Positions 48,066 through 60,215 of a stretch of 64,000 nt of DNA are shown here, in pieces; positions within the stretch are counted from its first letter, which is position 1, and each line of letters opens with the position of its first letter. Origin of the DNA: Blasia pusilla (lineage: Eukaryota; Marchantiophyta; Marchantiopsida; Blasiales); the NCBI GenBank assembly GCA_050084515.1, contig CM114274.1, positions 14,260,001 to 14,324,000 of the forward strand, written 5' to 3'. Both the position numbers and the translations under genes were made by a program. Below the pieces are notes generated by a model. It saw only the letters and a list, made by a program, of their open reading frames with translations, searched no databases and was not told the DNA's origin.

Positions 48066-50284
48066 TGTGGCTATAAAAGGAGATTGCAAGATCATAGTTA
48101 CAAATCTTACTTTTGTGCAAGATTTGTAACTATGATGTTGGCCATTACCATGTTAATCTCCTATATCATATACATATCTATGCAAATGAGGGAATCTTGT
48201 ATGGAGTAGTTCTACTCTCTCTCTACAAATAGAATCTCTTGGGCGATATATAACATGATATCGTGCACAATGCTAAGAGTGACTACCCTCTCATATCTTA
48301 AGTGGAAAATGTGCATGGTAGCATAAAAATGGACAAGTCGTCCATATGATGGAAAAGTCTGGAGATGTCCACGGACATGGATTACAAGAGGTGGGATCCA
48401 CATTTATAATTCATGATGAAAGGTAGGGCAAGGGCTAGTGGGGCAATAAGGGGGGAGGAAGTGGAGGTGGAGGGAAGAAGAAATAGGAGAGTATGGAACA
48501 CAAAGGCAAGTGGAGGAATGAGAAACAAGGGGAATATAGAGCCCACGTGGACTTTAGTCCATGAATATTCAAATGGACATATTTGCGGACATTGACTTTT
48601 TTTACATGCAACCTTGACAATGGGGTAGATGTAACACCAGAGAATCCAAAACTTCAAAAGGTAGTTTTGGTTGGGGAAAGTTGTGCAATATTATTATGAT
48701 AGTGATAAGTGGTACTATACATAGTGTTCAAATGAGATGACGAATACCCATCCATAAGCCAACCCCCTTCTTCTAGTAGGAGCATATTCTTGACCCAAAT
48801 CTCCATGGGAATATCTAGATTGGACATAGTATCTCAAAAACAAAAACCTACATATGTATGGAGTAGTATCACTCTTTCCGTTTTTGTGAGCAATATAAAT
48901 CATAATATCTTATACAACATTGCGAGTCGGTATCCTCTCACCTGGCAGGCTTATGTGAGACTCATAGTATATTGAGTAAATCGGAGATAGTTAGGGGAGG
49001 CACAAATGATACGATATTATTGTAATAAAGACAAATGGTATCATTGGTATATACTTAATTGAGCATCCGAATGCCCATCCATAAGGAAACTTTGTAGTAC
49101 TTTATATCCTTCATCCACTATAAAGATTGTGTAATATATATGTAATATTAATGTGTAAACCTATTACTCTTTATAGATATATTACTATTAGAAGATGAAT
49201 TTTTTATTTGCATTCTTCCAATGTTTGACATATGGCATTTGGGTAAGAAAATATGTTTTGAGATAACATATAACTTTTGGATGACAAGAGTTTGTATTTG
49301 CAAAGATAAGTAGGAATTCTACGTAGGTTATAATACAATTATTTAAAAATCCCCTCGCATAATAATAGATTGTAGTGTAAAGAAAGACTTAGAGGCAAGT
49401 TTATATTTGTCATAGCCTTGAGTACAAAAAAATAGTTTTCAATTTTATTTTTGAGAAAACGAGATGATTTTCTCACATGTCCTAGGGAGAGTAGGAGTTG
49501 GATTTTTTTTCTTTTGGGTTTATCATGCGGATAAGTGCCAATTATACCAATGTTTCTAAAATGGAATCTATTGTAGTATGAACTATGCATAAGAGTGGAA
49601 TTAGGCAAGGCCTACTACTAGTAATTCAAACTTTCTTCACTCGGAATATTAAGAGGTAACTCATGATACATTACAAATAGAATAGCTAGTAAAATTGAAG
49701 TAGAAGATACCATAATGTTAACATATAACATGTTATTAGTAAATTAAGCCTCGCTATGGATATAGCCCTTGAATAATAGGTCAGGCATATATATTTTCTA
49801 ATGAATGAAGAAAATGTGTTTATGGAATGAACACACTTTCAATAATACCACTACCATAAGTGATTAAAAATGAAAGTCTCGTCACGAAGCATAGTGTACG
49901 GACGTAAAGATCTTACGTTTATAATAAGAAAGTAAATATAATAGAGGTGGGATCGGAGACCACCAAGTATTTGTATCGTATACAAATCAAAAGAGGTTCT
50001 AAATATGTTGAGTGGATCCACAGGGCACGACTAGGATTAACAATGAATCGTTAGAGAATCGATCCACCATCTGGACTCATTGAGGGTGATAGGATTCCTT
50101 TCAGCGAACACACTATAGGCAGTCGTTGATACGTTCATTGCTCAGCAGTTCCACGTATTTATTGAAGAGGGATGAAGCTCGATTAAACTAGGGCTTCTCA
50201 AGTGTTCTCTCGTTTGATCTGTTGTTGAAGAGCAACGCATCTTAAGAGAATTTCTAGCTTGACTATGAGTTAGCGAGACATCTC
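48066..50284. other. AT-rich stretch, no recognisable gene; 3' flank of NRT2 gene 2
   Basis: A block at 48320-48620 with GGACAAGT..GTCCAT and GGACATGG phrases resembles 21420-21490, the sequence that interrupts the plus-strand integrase relic. Nothing coding is recognised. The last few hundred bases should contain the NRT2 3' untranslated region. Confidence 0.45.
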
Positions 50285-52248
50285 TTAGAGGTTTTCTGGT
50301 GAAGGCGGTGACTTTGGTGCAGAAGGCGAGAGCTTTCCCCTCTCGGACTTGGAATTTTCAGCGAATTTCATGCTTGCTTTGTCAAATCCGTCAGCGCGCT
50401 CCTTATGGTTCCACTCGCTACCGTAGTATTCTTCTTCCGTCGAAGCCTTTGAGGGAGGGCACAGCATTCCACCCCATTGAGGGAAGTACACTAAGACTAC
50501 TGGTAACGTGCAGGCGATGATCATAACTCCCATGAGAGTGATACCCCTCTCCGTTGAGTAATTCTGGGCCAAGAAGAAGATCCCCTGCGTCGTCACTGCT
50601 CCGAGGTTTCCTCCCGCTCCCGTGGCACCAGAAATGATCCCGAGAGACCTTCGGGAGATGAAGGGAATGATCCCGAAAGTGGCTCCGCAGGCCGCTTGGA
50701 CGAAGAATGAGAAGATGAGCATGACGGCGATAGCGGGGCCTAGCTTGCTCGTGAGCCCCAGGACGAGGCAAAGAACACCACCCAGTGTCTGGATGATCCA
50801 CAAGTTCCACAGGCGGCCTCTCATTCCCCACCTGGCGGCCACAACGTCAGACAAGATGCCTCCGATTGGACGAGAGAAAATATTCATGAGACCGAAGCTG
50901 GACGCGATGATTCCAGCAGTTTGAAGCTTCAGATCGAATCTGTCGTAGAAGTACTGGGAGATGATGTTGTCCACGGTCAGCTCCACGCCAAAGCAGTAAC
51001 CGTAGGTCAAGACGAAGATGTAGGTGCGGTAGTTCGTTACCGCGTAGAGGAAAACCTACAACGAAGTGGAGCACAAGATCCTCCATCAATCATCGGAATA
51101 CCAGCTCGATACAGGAGAGACCAAATGAAACTTTTGCAAGCTGGCCTGACCTACTTAATTTGTATTGCGCGTTACTGAATGTGGAAGTGTCGAGCTCTGA
51201 TCGAATTCTGGTCAGAGTAGTCGAAAGTTTTTTATTCGTACTGAAAACTGTCTGAATTTGCTGACCAGAAATCAATTAGAACCAAATCATTACATACACA
51301 AGTACCATTTCTGACGTAACATTCCGAGTTTCTGAAACATTTCTGATGTATACTTGCAATGGTGGAAGGTCGGAAGATGTACGTTACCTTTTGGAAGCTG
51401 TCGTTGACCTTTTCTCCTTCCCTCTTCAGTTCAGCGTAGTTTCCGTCAGGGAGATCTTGGCCAAGGACGAGGACGACCATAGCGAATACGAATTGAAGGA
51501 CACCAGGCACAAAGAAAGCGATGCGCCATGCGGTGAAATTCTCGGCTCCCAGGTCTCGGCGGATGACATCATACACCAGGGGCATCACTAACTGGACGAT
51601 ACCTCCTCCCATATTTCCCCACCCAGCTGCTGTGCCATTTGCAAGACCAACAATCTTGCTATTGAACATAGAGCTCATCCAGAACTGGCAGGAGACGAAT
51701 GTGGCGAGACAAAATCCGATGAAAAACCGGACTAAAATAAACTGTGAAGGTGTCGAAACAAGTGCCATACAGAACACAGCCGGGCATGTGCATATCATGA
51801 GGATTGCGCAGCCGTATCGAGGACCGAGGAGATCGCATATGGTGCCCATGAGAAGACGAGAGATAATTGCGCCGGAAACTGAAGAGATACCAGCGTTTCC
51901 AATGTCACCCTTGTTCAAACCCAGATTGTCGCGGATGATGGGCATGAGAGGCGGGGCCGCAAATGTAGAGAAGAAGCAAATCATGAAGGAGAGCCATGAC
52001 AAGTGGAATGTGAGCATGTGTGGCGCGGCGATGGAGTGGAGCTTGATTGTCGTGGCTTTATGCTCAGAATCCACGGGGAGGCTGAACTTTCTTCCTTTGA
52101 GATCCGTTGCTTCTGTCTCGACGAAGCTCTCCCCCACCGTTTCCATGGACATAGCGAACACCGGCTCATGTCCTGTGACCCCATGCAGAGATGACCCTGG
52201 CTCACCAGGATTTCCTGTATTATCCTGCCAATTAGTCTTTGGAGCCAT
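50285..52248 (-). CDS. NRT2: High-affinity nitrate transporter, NRT2 family (gene 2)
   Basis: Two exons on the minus strand: 52248-51388 (287 codons) and 51055-50285 (256 codons plus stop), 543 residues. The 332-bp intron is phase 0, donor GTAACG and acceptor CGTTGTAG, at exactly the position used in gene 1. It should import nitrate with protons at the plasma membrane, together with NAR2/NRT3. Family marks are [12 protein letters not shown] near 96-107, [17 protein letters not shown] near 130-146, first signature [10 protein letters not shown] (207-216), and second signature [13 protein letters not shown] beginning near 422. The tail ends in a Ser/Pro-rich segment ([11 protein letters not shown]) absent from gene 1. 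The frame could be extended upstream to a TTG at 52356, but the first ATG (MAPKTNWQ) is the credible start. Both exons are fully open, so the gene looks functional. Confidence 0.94.
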
Positions 52249-52556
52249 GACCAAGCTTGCAGTGCCAAACGAGATTGGAAGATCTCGCAGTAGTCTTCTG
52301 TAAACGGACTGGCTTGATTGACTCGCAGTCCGTGTTACAACTAGCTTTGACTGCAAACTAGCTTACAAAGCTTGTCCCGTCAACCAATCGTCAACCTTAA
52401 CATTGAGCGAGGGCCCGAAGAAGACCTGTCCTCACTCAAGAATCCAGCGACTTACTCAGACTGACTGGCAGCCGAGCTAGCAATGGGGAGTTGATCATGA
52501 GGATTGGATCTATAATCAGGTTTCGGAAGACTTTGAGATTTCATTTGGACGCTGTG

Positions 52557-52570
52557 TTCTATATATATGT
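52557..52570 (-). promoter_or_regulatory. Candidate TATA box of NRT2 gene 2
   Basis: A TATATATA run (read as CATATATATAG on the minus strand) lies about 310 bases upstream of the ATG. It would leave a 5' untranslated region of about 280 bases. It is the best TATA-like match in the upstream 400 bases, but the transcription start is not known. Confidence 0.35.
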
Positions 52571-54835
52571 GAGTGGAATTCACGAATCAACTTAGTTGTC
52601 AGCTTCCCTGATCGATCTCACCAATAGTCGCACTTGATTTCTAATAAGACAAGCGAGCCAGATGTACTTCTCTACTCACCAGAGGTACCGGTGGTGCACA
52701 AACTGGGGCCATCATTGTTCAAAGCAACGAATCAGTACGCCGCATCTAGATCTTGGTCTCTTTCTGGGGATCCAACTTTCGTTCCGGTAGATCAGCACGC
52801 CCCATCTGCCGAGTAAGATCTGTGGCCGTCCGCCGCAGGCTTGCATGATGCGTAATCCACTTCAAGAAGCCGCTGAATCAGACTGCACGAGGTTTACGTT
52901 AACCTTTGTGGAGCAGGCAAGAACATGTCGGACTGCGGCAGGCAGCCATTTCACCGAAGATGTGGTGGTCCGTGTTTCCTAGCGATCCAGAAGCGTCAGG
53001 GGATCCATTTTATACTCCATTTTGACGGACCACACAGTCAGCTGAGTCCCTGAGTGCAGTGTGAGTACCAAATTCCAAATTGCCCCCGACCCCTGACTCT
53101 CTCGACTGTAGTCCTTGACTCCCTTCCGGAGATCCTTGCCAAGAATCCTCACGTGCACGTGCACGCCTAAAAATAAAGGATTTTGGTTCCATTGGCTCTT
53201 GAACATTCTCAGTGGTATTATTTCTCACTGACTGGATCTGCCTGCCCACCTCGAGTGCTCGAGATCCTCATTGACGCAGACGCACAACCATTACCCTGTA
53301 GATGCACAACCCTAAACTATTCCTCTGCCACTCTGGTTTGGAGAAATGTGACCTTGATCTGGAGATCACCCATCTACTAGCCACAAGTAGAATATAGAAC
53401 CCGTACCTCAAGTGATCAATTCCAGAATCAGAAAATCCGGTCAAGGTCTTCGGATTGGTAATGAAAGATGGTCCGAGAAACTGCAGACAGAATCTGATCA
53501 TCATCATGATTCAATGGTGACGGGTTTCAATTCCTAGTTGCTCATTGGCTAATTCTTGTGCGTGCTCTGGTTGGCGAATTTGGTGGAAGCTGTAGTGCTC
53601 TAACCACATAGCTTTTCAGGACGATCAGGATCATGGTTCCCTCTAGGAATTTAGGAATTCAGACTGACATTGACAAAAGTATGGATCCAAAAACCAGATG
53701 AGAAGAATCTAATCACCAGAGAACAGCTGAAAGCAACGAGTAAACATTCTAGAGACTTTTATGAACTTCAAGTTTGTACTTAGAAGACACCTTCTTATTT
53801 CCTCTTTGTCTACTCCTTCATGTGCTCAGATGTGTCACTCGGGAGTAAGAAAATACCATTTTGGGTTTGAGTATCTCTATTGCCTTCGTGCACAGGCTGC
53901 CCCACTTGTGAATGCAATCCGGGAGATTGGTCTCACACGTCCCCTCTTCTCCTCGTAACGCGCGTCATTAGGTTCGCCAGACACACCCGGTTAGTTCTAC
54001 CAGGAAGACACCTTCATACGGCTGTTTCTCAAGTCTTCTCCTCTAGAGAACTTGTTCATGGCTCTGCCGAAAACGAGTATTCTTGACATCACATGACAAA
54101 CGGGTCACTTTCACGCTACTTGAAATCTGCCGTCACTCTTGGATCACTCTTCTCTGTGGTTTCAGTCTATACTCAATATTCACTCTACATGCTACTCCTC
54201 TTCTTCATTCCGAACATGACAAAGTCAAGTCTCAAACGTTCTCACTTGGACATTTCATGCTAGCTCGCAGCGAATCGTTCTCGTCACTTGCAACATGACC
54301 GGTAGCAGCCCACAAGACGGGGCTCCATGTTTTCCACTAAGAGCCTTTCGGTTACCATCATTAACATATTCCAGATTCATGAGATTTGTGTGTGCTTGAC
54401 TTCTCTCAACATCTTTCATTTTCCTTCATAGTATCAGATCAGATCAGATCACAGGTTCTTAGAGCAGACCTCACAATAACGTAGGAACAAGGCAAGCCTC
54501 GTACTATGGAGCAATCAAGATGCCTTGATCCGTCCAAGCGCATCGCAAGTACAATCACACGATGGCTGAACCCTTCCAACACCGAAGTCTGACGGGCTTC
54601 CTTCACATATTGGAAGCCCAAAATGGTGCTCGAATCGGATTAAGAAGTCTTGGTAGTGGTCGATGGAACAAGTCCTATGCCAAATCCAACGACGCCAGGA
54701 GACACCGCTACTGCAGAGTGGGATGAGAAGGTAAAAAACAGAGTGGGATCCTCTCACTGCCATCAACGAATGTAATGAAAGGAGGATAATGCTTCCATCG
54801 CCACAAAACTAACCTCGATAACAATGCAAGACCTA
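52571..54835. other. Upstream flank of NRT2 gene 2, no recognisable gene
   Basis: Composition is balanced and gene-like, but all frames are under 85 codons and show no domain. Regulatory sequence of the NRT2 gene may lie here. No clear element could be named. Confidence 0.45.
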
Positions 54836-54837
54836 GT

Positions 54838-55030
54838 CTATATTATTATTCGAGAGTGTCTTCTTATTTGCAAACACCTCTAGCAAGAAGATGTTTCACA
54901 TGCTAGAGGTAGTTGGAAAAGAATTTGTATGCAACATCATTACTCTCTTTCCTTCACAGATTATGCACTAACTAAGTGTTCAAATATTTTTTTGTATCGT
55001 ATGGGCACCTTACTAGTGGCAATATAATTT
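54838..55030 (+). repeat. Dispersed repeat shared with 3545-3760
   Basis: Second copy of the segment described at 3545-3760; it lacks the stretch between CACCTCT and AGCAAGAA that the first copy contains. Confidence 0.55.
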
Positions 55031-55594
55031 AGCTCAGTATGGCAAACATTGAATGTGTGATGTTATGCGCTACGTGATTGCACTCGGAGTGTGGACCAAA
55101 ATAGGGTTTAGAGAAATGAAAGGGCTTGCAATGGAGTGGTCCCTATGAAGCCTCTAAGCAAAGTGTACATATCCATTCTCCATTACACATGCACTCTTAG
55201 AGTTCTTTCAATAGTTTCCCACATAGGTACCTCTCCTCTGTGCAAAATATAATGAACAAGTCTTACGCATGGACATGATAAATTTCTTGGGAGGTGATGG
55301 TGCTACTAATTGCCAATAATTACTCCAGGTCTCCTAGTTATAATAGTTGGAGTCAACCATATAGCAATAAACTTACTAGGATGTTGGACTAGTAGGACGT
55401 TGTAATTCATGATTTTGATTTTAGTCCTATTGGCTATAACACTCTTTTGCCAACCAAGACATCATAAGACAAGTATCCTCCCTTATCACCTTAGTCCACA
55501 TTAATGATTTTGTGTATTTGTCTAATAATCACTACTGAAGTAATATCATCTAGACCCCTAAATGGTGAGATCGCTCGCCCTTTATGTGCGTCTG

Positions 55595-57355
55595 TCTCCA
55601 GAGTTGAAGATAGGCTCCAAGAGTAAAGAAAAAATGAAAGATAATATTTGTGGTTTTCTATTTTTAATTCACCCTCTAGCTAGGCATCCTAAGGATTCCT
55701 TTCTTCTCTAGGTTTTTGAGGGTGTGGGGTTTTACTTGAATAAGTCTCATCATTTATGCAAGCAAGAGGAGAACAAATAGGAAGAAGAGATGGCCGTGGG
55801 AAAGTGTTGATTCACTTGGCGTTTCTTAGGGTATATCCCTAATACTAGATTGAAGTTAAAATTTAAAGTCTTGTTCCTCATGATGGAGTCTTGAACTTGA
55901 ATGGCTCACATATTTAAAGATGGGTTCCAAGAGTAGAGAAAAATAGATAAACCAAAATTTTTGATCTTCCATTTTTAATTAAGTCTGTGGTGGTCATTTG
56001 GAGAATTTATGCTCTTATGGATGAAAATAAAGGCAAGAAGGAGGGGAAAATAGGAAGAAGATAATCATTGAAAGTTCCAATTCACTTACTTTTCCTTACT
56101 TATATACTTTAGCCATGAAAACATTTTTTACACACTTGGATTGAAGTGAAAATTTTAATACTTCTCCTTGGTTGTCAAGTTTTGAATTTGAAGCAATAAA
56201 TTTGTGCAAGATGTTGAGACTACCTAGAATTAAGAAAAAAATAGTAGAGAATATTTTTGATTTGTATTTGTAATTCAACTTCCAAGTGATCATTTGGAGA
56301 TTTTCTTTTTGCCAAAGGATTGCAAGGCATGGGGTCTTTTCCTAAAGAAGGTTCATCATCTATACCCTAAGTCTTGTGGATAAAAAATAACAACAAGAAG
56401 GAGGGGAAGAAAGAGGAAGAAGAGGACTGGAACTAGTTATTTATTTGGCATTCTTTAGTTTTTATCCTTCATCCTTGGAAAAGATTTGTTTATATGCTTG
56501 GATTGAAGTGCAAATTTTAAAACTTTTCCTCGATAATGAAGTCATCAATTTAAGCACACAGACCTTGAAAGATGGGCTCTTGAATTTAAGAAAAATTGGT
56601 AGACCATATTTATAGTTTTCCATTTTTTTCAGCCTCCATGAATCCATCCAGGCATTTGAAGATTTTCTTTTTCCTATGGGTTGGTAAGGTATGTAGACTT
56701 TGCTTGAAAAATTTTCATCATTTATGCTCTTGCGTATAAAATCAAGGCAAGCATGAAGAGAAGCAGGAAGCATAAGAGAATTGGAAGAGCTAATTCACTT
56801 AGTGTTTGTTAGTTTTTATCCTTTATCCAAAATAACAGTTGTTTACACCCTTGGATTCAAGTGAAAATTTGATGGCTTCTCCTTGTGATAAACTCCTAAA
56901 CTTGAATGCTTGAGACACTAGAATATCAATGGGCTCCACAATAAAGGTAAAATTTATAAATTTTTTTGGTTTTCCGCTTTAAATTAAATTAAGCCTTAAA
57001 GTGGGGATTCAGACCATTTTTTCCCCTACATTCTTGAGGCATTGGACTTTTCATTCTTTTCCTGAAAAAATTTAATCATTAATACCTTTAAGGACTTACC
57101 CATGGTGATGAACTCATGAAATTAAACTGTTCAAATCTCAAAAGTGTTACTATTTATGCCCTTGTGGATGCAATGAGAGCAAGGAGTAGAAGAAGGATTA
57201 AGAAGAGTAGAAGTGCCAATTTTACTTGGAATTTCTTAGCTTCTAACTTTAATTTTTATCCTTCATCTTGAGAGAAAAATATATTTACGTTCTTGGATTA
57301 AAGTGCAAATTGAAAGGCTTATCCTTGGTAATGAAGTGTTGAACTTGAACCATAT
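55595..57355 (+). repeat. Degenerate tandem array, about 290-440 bp units
   Basis: A recurring phrase (C)TTGGATT(G/C/A)AAGTG.AAATT marks units at about 55849, 56138, 56498, 56849 and 57292, with a partial earlier unit from about 55595. Each unit then carries a CTTCTCCTTG or CTTTTCCTCG block, a TTGAA(C/T)TTGAA block, a GGGCTCCA or similar block, a TTTTCCATTTTTAATT block and an AGAAG-rich block before TTCACTTA. The units differ by many substitutions and indels. No coding function is evident. It is best described as an old minisatellite or satellite-like array. Confidence 0.8.
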
Positions 57356-57369
57356 TTCATCGACCTCGA

Positions 57370-58310
57370 GTGGAGCCAGTGTCGGTCATGTTGTTGGAGG
57401 TGGCCACTAGGGTGAGCCAGACTCTATTGTTTTCCGCCATGGAGTCGGAGACCATGGGAGTTGGATCAGCGGACTTGTTCTGTCTGGCCACTAGGTTGTT
57501 TGAGCGTGGAGAGGTGAGTGTCTCTCGTTCACAAGTGGTTGTTGAGAAGGTTGTGGACCTGCCCTCGAAGCATGTGCAGCTTGGAGCGTTATCCACTCAA
57601 TCATGGCACGCTAAGGTGGCAAAGCTGGTAGATATGCTAGCTAGGCCAATGATAGAGCAAGCCATGATCACACCAGGTGTAGTGTTGTTGGATAACCAAG
57701 CTGGGGTGTTTTGTTTGGTTAGTACCACCCGCAACGCATCCTACTTGATTTGGGACCGCAACCCTTGATGTTAGGGAAGGCGGCGTGTTTGGCGTTAGGG
57801 TTATGGAAAGGTACTGTGTTGTATCCCCTTGGTTTCATCTTGGATTTCTAGGAGAAGACAACTTCTTATCAACCAAGGTGATGATTAGATGATGCATGGG
57901 TGAGCCATCTACCAGTGCAGTTTGTAGGGTGTAGTGGTGGTTGAACACGTAAGGATACAATGACCACTTTAGCAACATTCACATGGAGTGTTGGTTGACC
58001 AAGAGAGTTGTTGGAGAGGAGCATCCATATGGAGGACATTCTCGTAGTGGATAGTCCGACGGAGAGACATGCTAGGGTGGTGTCTCTTCCCATAGTAATA
58101 TTTCTTTACCGTTGTTGGGTACAAGTGAGGAGTGTAGACGAGCTCATGAGGCAGGCGTGGAGCGGTGCATATGTTTTGGAGCAAACAGAGTCAAGTAATG
58201 GCCGTGCTCTTGGAATAGATAATTGTTATCTTTGGGTATACTCGGGGGTCTCACTTCCACACAAATGCCCCATTACGTGCGAAAAAGTTAGGGGTTTTTA
58301 AATTGCGTCC
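57370..58310 (+). other. Coding-like block of unknown origin
   Basis: GC content rises sharply at the end of the tandem array. The plus-strand frame 57388-57768 (from the first ATG) reads as a balanced protein-like sequence with VVVEKVVDLPSKHVQLGALS and MIEQAMITPGVVLLDNQAGV, then stops; similar-looking text continues in other frames to about 58300. No domain is recognised. It may be a fragment of a retroelement polyprotein or of a captured gene. Confidence 0.3.
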
Positions 58311-58670
58311 CTCGGAATACCCATTAAGTTTTGTGGAAGAACAATGGGGCATAATATATTCCATCAAACTCTTATAAGAACAATAGGGTATTTTTTATTA
58401 GTCTTCCTTCCACGAAAGATGTTAAGATAAGATAGGGTTTATACATGTCACTTCTACATATATTAAATTATTTTTTTACAAAAATTAGCTTCCCTAGCTA
58501 TTTTTTTTTTTTGGGAAAAGCGTTAGAGGGAAGAAGGGAGTCCTTACTTTCAAGTTTCCCTCTCAATTTGAGTTGGGTTTGTTGGGTCTAGGGTTTTGGC
58601 CTTTGGAGACAAGTTTTGAGCGGCAAATTGAGCCGCCACTTGAAGTCCCTTCCCAGCAGAGTGCACAACT

Positions 58671-58806
58671 TTGGGTTCTATTGCTCAAGGAATGGTGGTG
58701 CAGCACGAGAGCGTGATCGGAAGAGGCTCGAGTCTACTTCCTGATTTCTTTGGGTTCTGTCGCTCAAGGAGTGGTGGCCTAGTAGGAGAGTGTGATCGGG
58801 AATGGC
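58671..58806 (+). repeat. 78-bp spaced duplication
   Basis: Two copies, starting near 58671 and 58749, share TTTGGGTTCT(A/G)T(T/C)GCTCAAGG and GAGAG(C/T)GTGATCGG blocks. Confidence 0.8.
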
Positions 58807-59056
58807 CCGAAAGCTGGTATGCTTCTTTATTTTCTTGCTTTCTTCTATGAGAGTATACGTATCGTGCCTCTATTCTCTTGAGCGCTTTCCTTTCCTTCAT
58901 TTCTACATTTGCATGCCTTCCTTCTTTGATTCAACACGAGAGCTTATTGAATGCACGAGCGCATACGCAATTGGAACTAGTGTTACGGCATGCTTTTGCT
59001 ATCTCAAAATCTGGATTAGCAAGGCAGATTGCGGAAGGTCCACATTTTCTTGAGGT

Positions 59057-59058
<2 letters not shown>

Positions 59059-59094
<36 letters not shown>

Positions 59095-59104
59095 CTCTCT
59101 CTCT
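59059..59104 (+). repeat. (CT)n microsatellite
   Basis: Seventeen uninterrupted CT units (59059-59092), then TG and a further five units. Confidence 0.95.
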
Positions 59105-60215
59105 ATGATCCTGAGCTCTTGAGCCTCTCTTCGCAATCGGAGATTTTTGTGGCTCTTGAGGATGTGTGTGGATGGACTAAAGGGAACTGTTTATGCAGCG
59201 ACGTAGATTGTAATTCGGGGGAAATCGGGCATGTGTAGAATCGAATGGGATGGCTGAGGCTGAAGCCATTGCGCTATTGGTATTCGAGCTTTTCCTCCCC
59301 GAGGGCATGGGCGATTTCCACGGTTTCTATGCACGGGCATATTGTAAATCCAGGGCGCCAATGGCGCTCTACGACCAAAAATGAAGCATTCTGATTGTAG
59401 AGCTTGCAAGAAGTTCAGCCTGTCGATCTTTGCTTCGGTTGTGGTGGGGCTCTTGGATGAGAGGTTCGGTTGCGTTTCTTGGAGAATGGATTGCCAATTC
59501 CAATTATCACAGTACTGGACAATGAAGAGAACTATCTTTTATATTGCAACTACCTTGAGAATTCTACCATGGACTTCCCTGAATTCTTCTAGAGCCCGCT
59601 CTGAAAGAGTGAGGTCCTCCATACGTTTGAAGAGCCAGCCCCATCTTTTCAATTGTAGCTATCATGAGAGCATAAGATTGGACTTTTGTGACCTCTTCCT
59701 ATAGCCCTGCTCTGATTGAAAGTGAGTACACACCCTATGGGAGGGAGGTTCAATTTGCTAAATTCACTCATCAGTGTGAGGTTTCCGGAGTTGAACATTT
59801 GGAACAGTTAGCTTCTTGGGAAAGCACTGACTTCTCTTGTGATCACTTGTCTTGTCTGAGCTGGCATACAATGGCGCTACAAGTATTGTGATTAAAGTCC
59901 AATGGCCATCTTGGTTCTTGAGCACAAAACATCAGTTCACTCCATCATTCCTTGTGTATTCTGTTGTTGGTGAAGTTATCTTGTTGAGGGATCCCCTTTT
60001 TCTTTTCAGTCATGCTGGTTGTGGCCCTGGACCCGGTTGGCTCTTTGAGCCCCACTTGTTTTTTTTATTGGATGGGATCTCCAGTCCTCTATTTGTGCGT
60101 TATGCCACTTCAGGGACATTTCTGGGAGTGGTGAAATTCATGTGAATTTGAACTGGATTTATGTGGGTATGGGAGATGTTTTACCATGCGTTTGACAACT
60201 ACATGTTGCACGTGA

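Larger units (their letters stand above)
58311..60215. other. Unassigned region, possible gene remnants
   Basis: A plus-strand frame at 59381-59704 opens with ATG (MKHSDCRACKKFSLSIF) and runs 107 codons, and TTGAG followed by GTAACT at about 59050 resembles a splice donor, but no coherent gene model or domain emerges. A 78-bp spaced duplication and a CT microsatellite lie here. Confidence 0.35.

Noticed and set aside
51521-52303. 260-codon plus-strand open frame opposite the first exon of NRT2 gene 2
   Set aside because: Antisense to a well-supported exon, no domain; an analogous antisense frame lies opposite gene 1, as expected from shared codon pattern.
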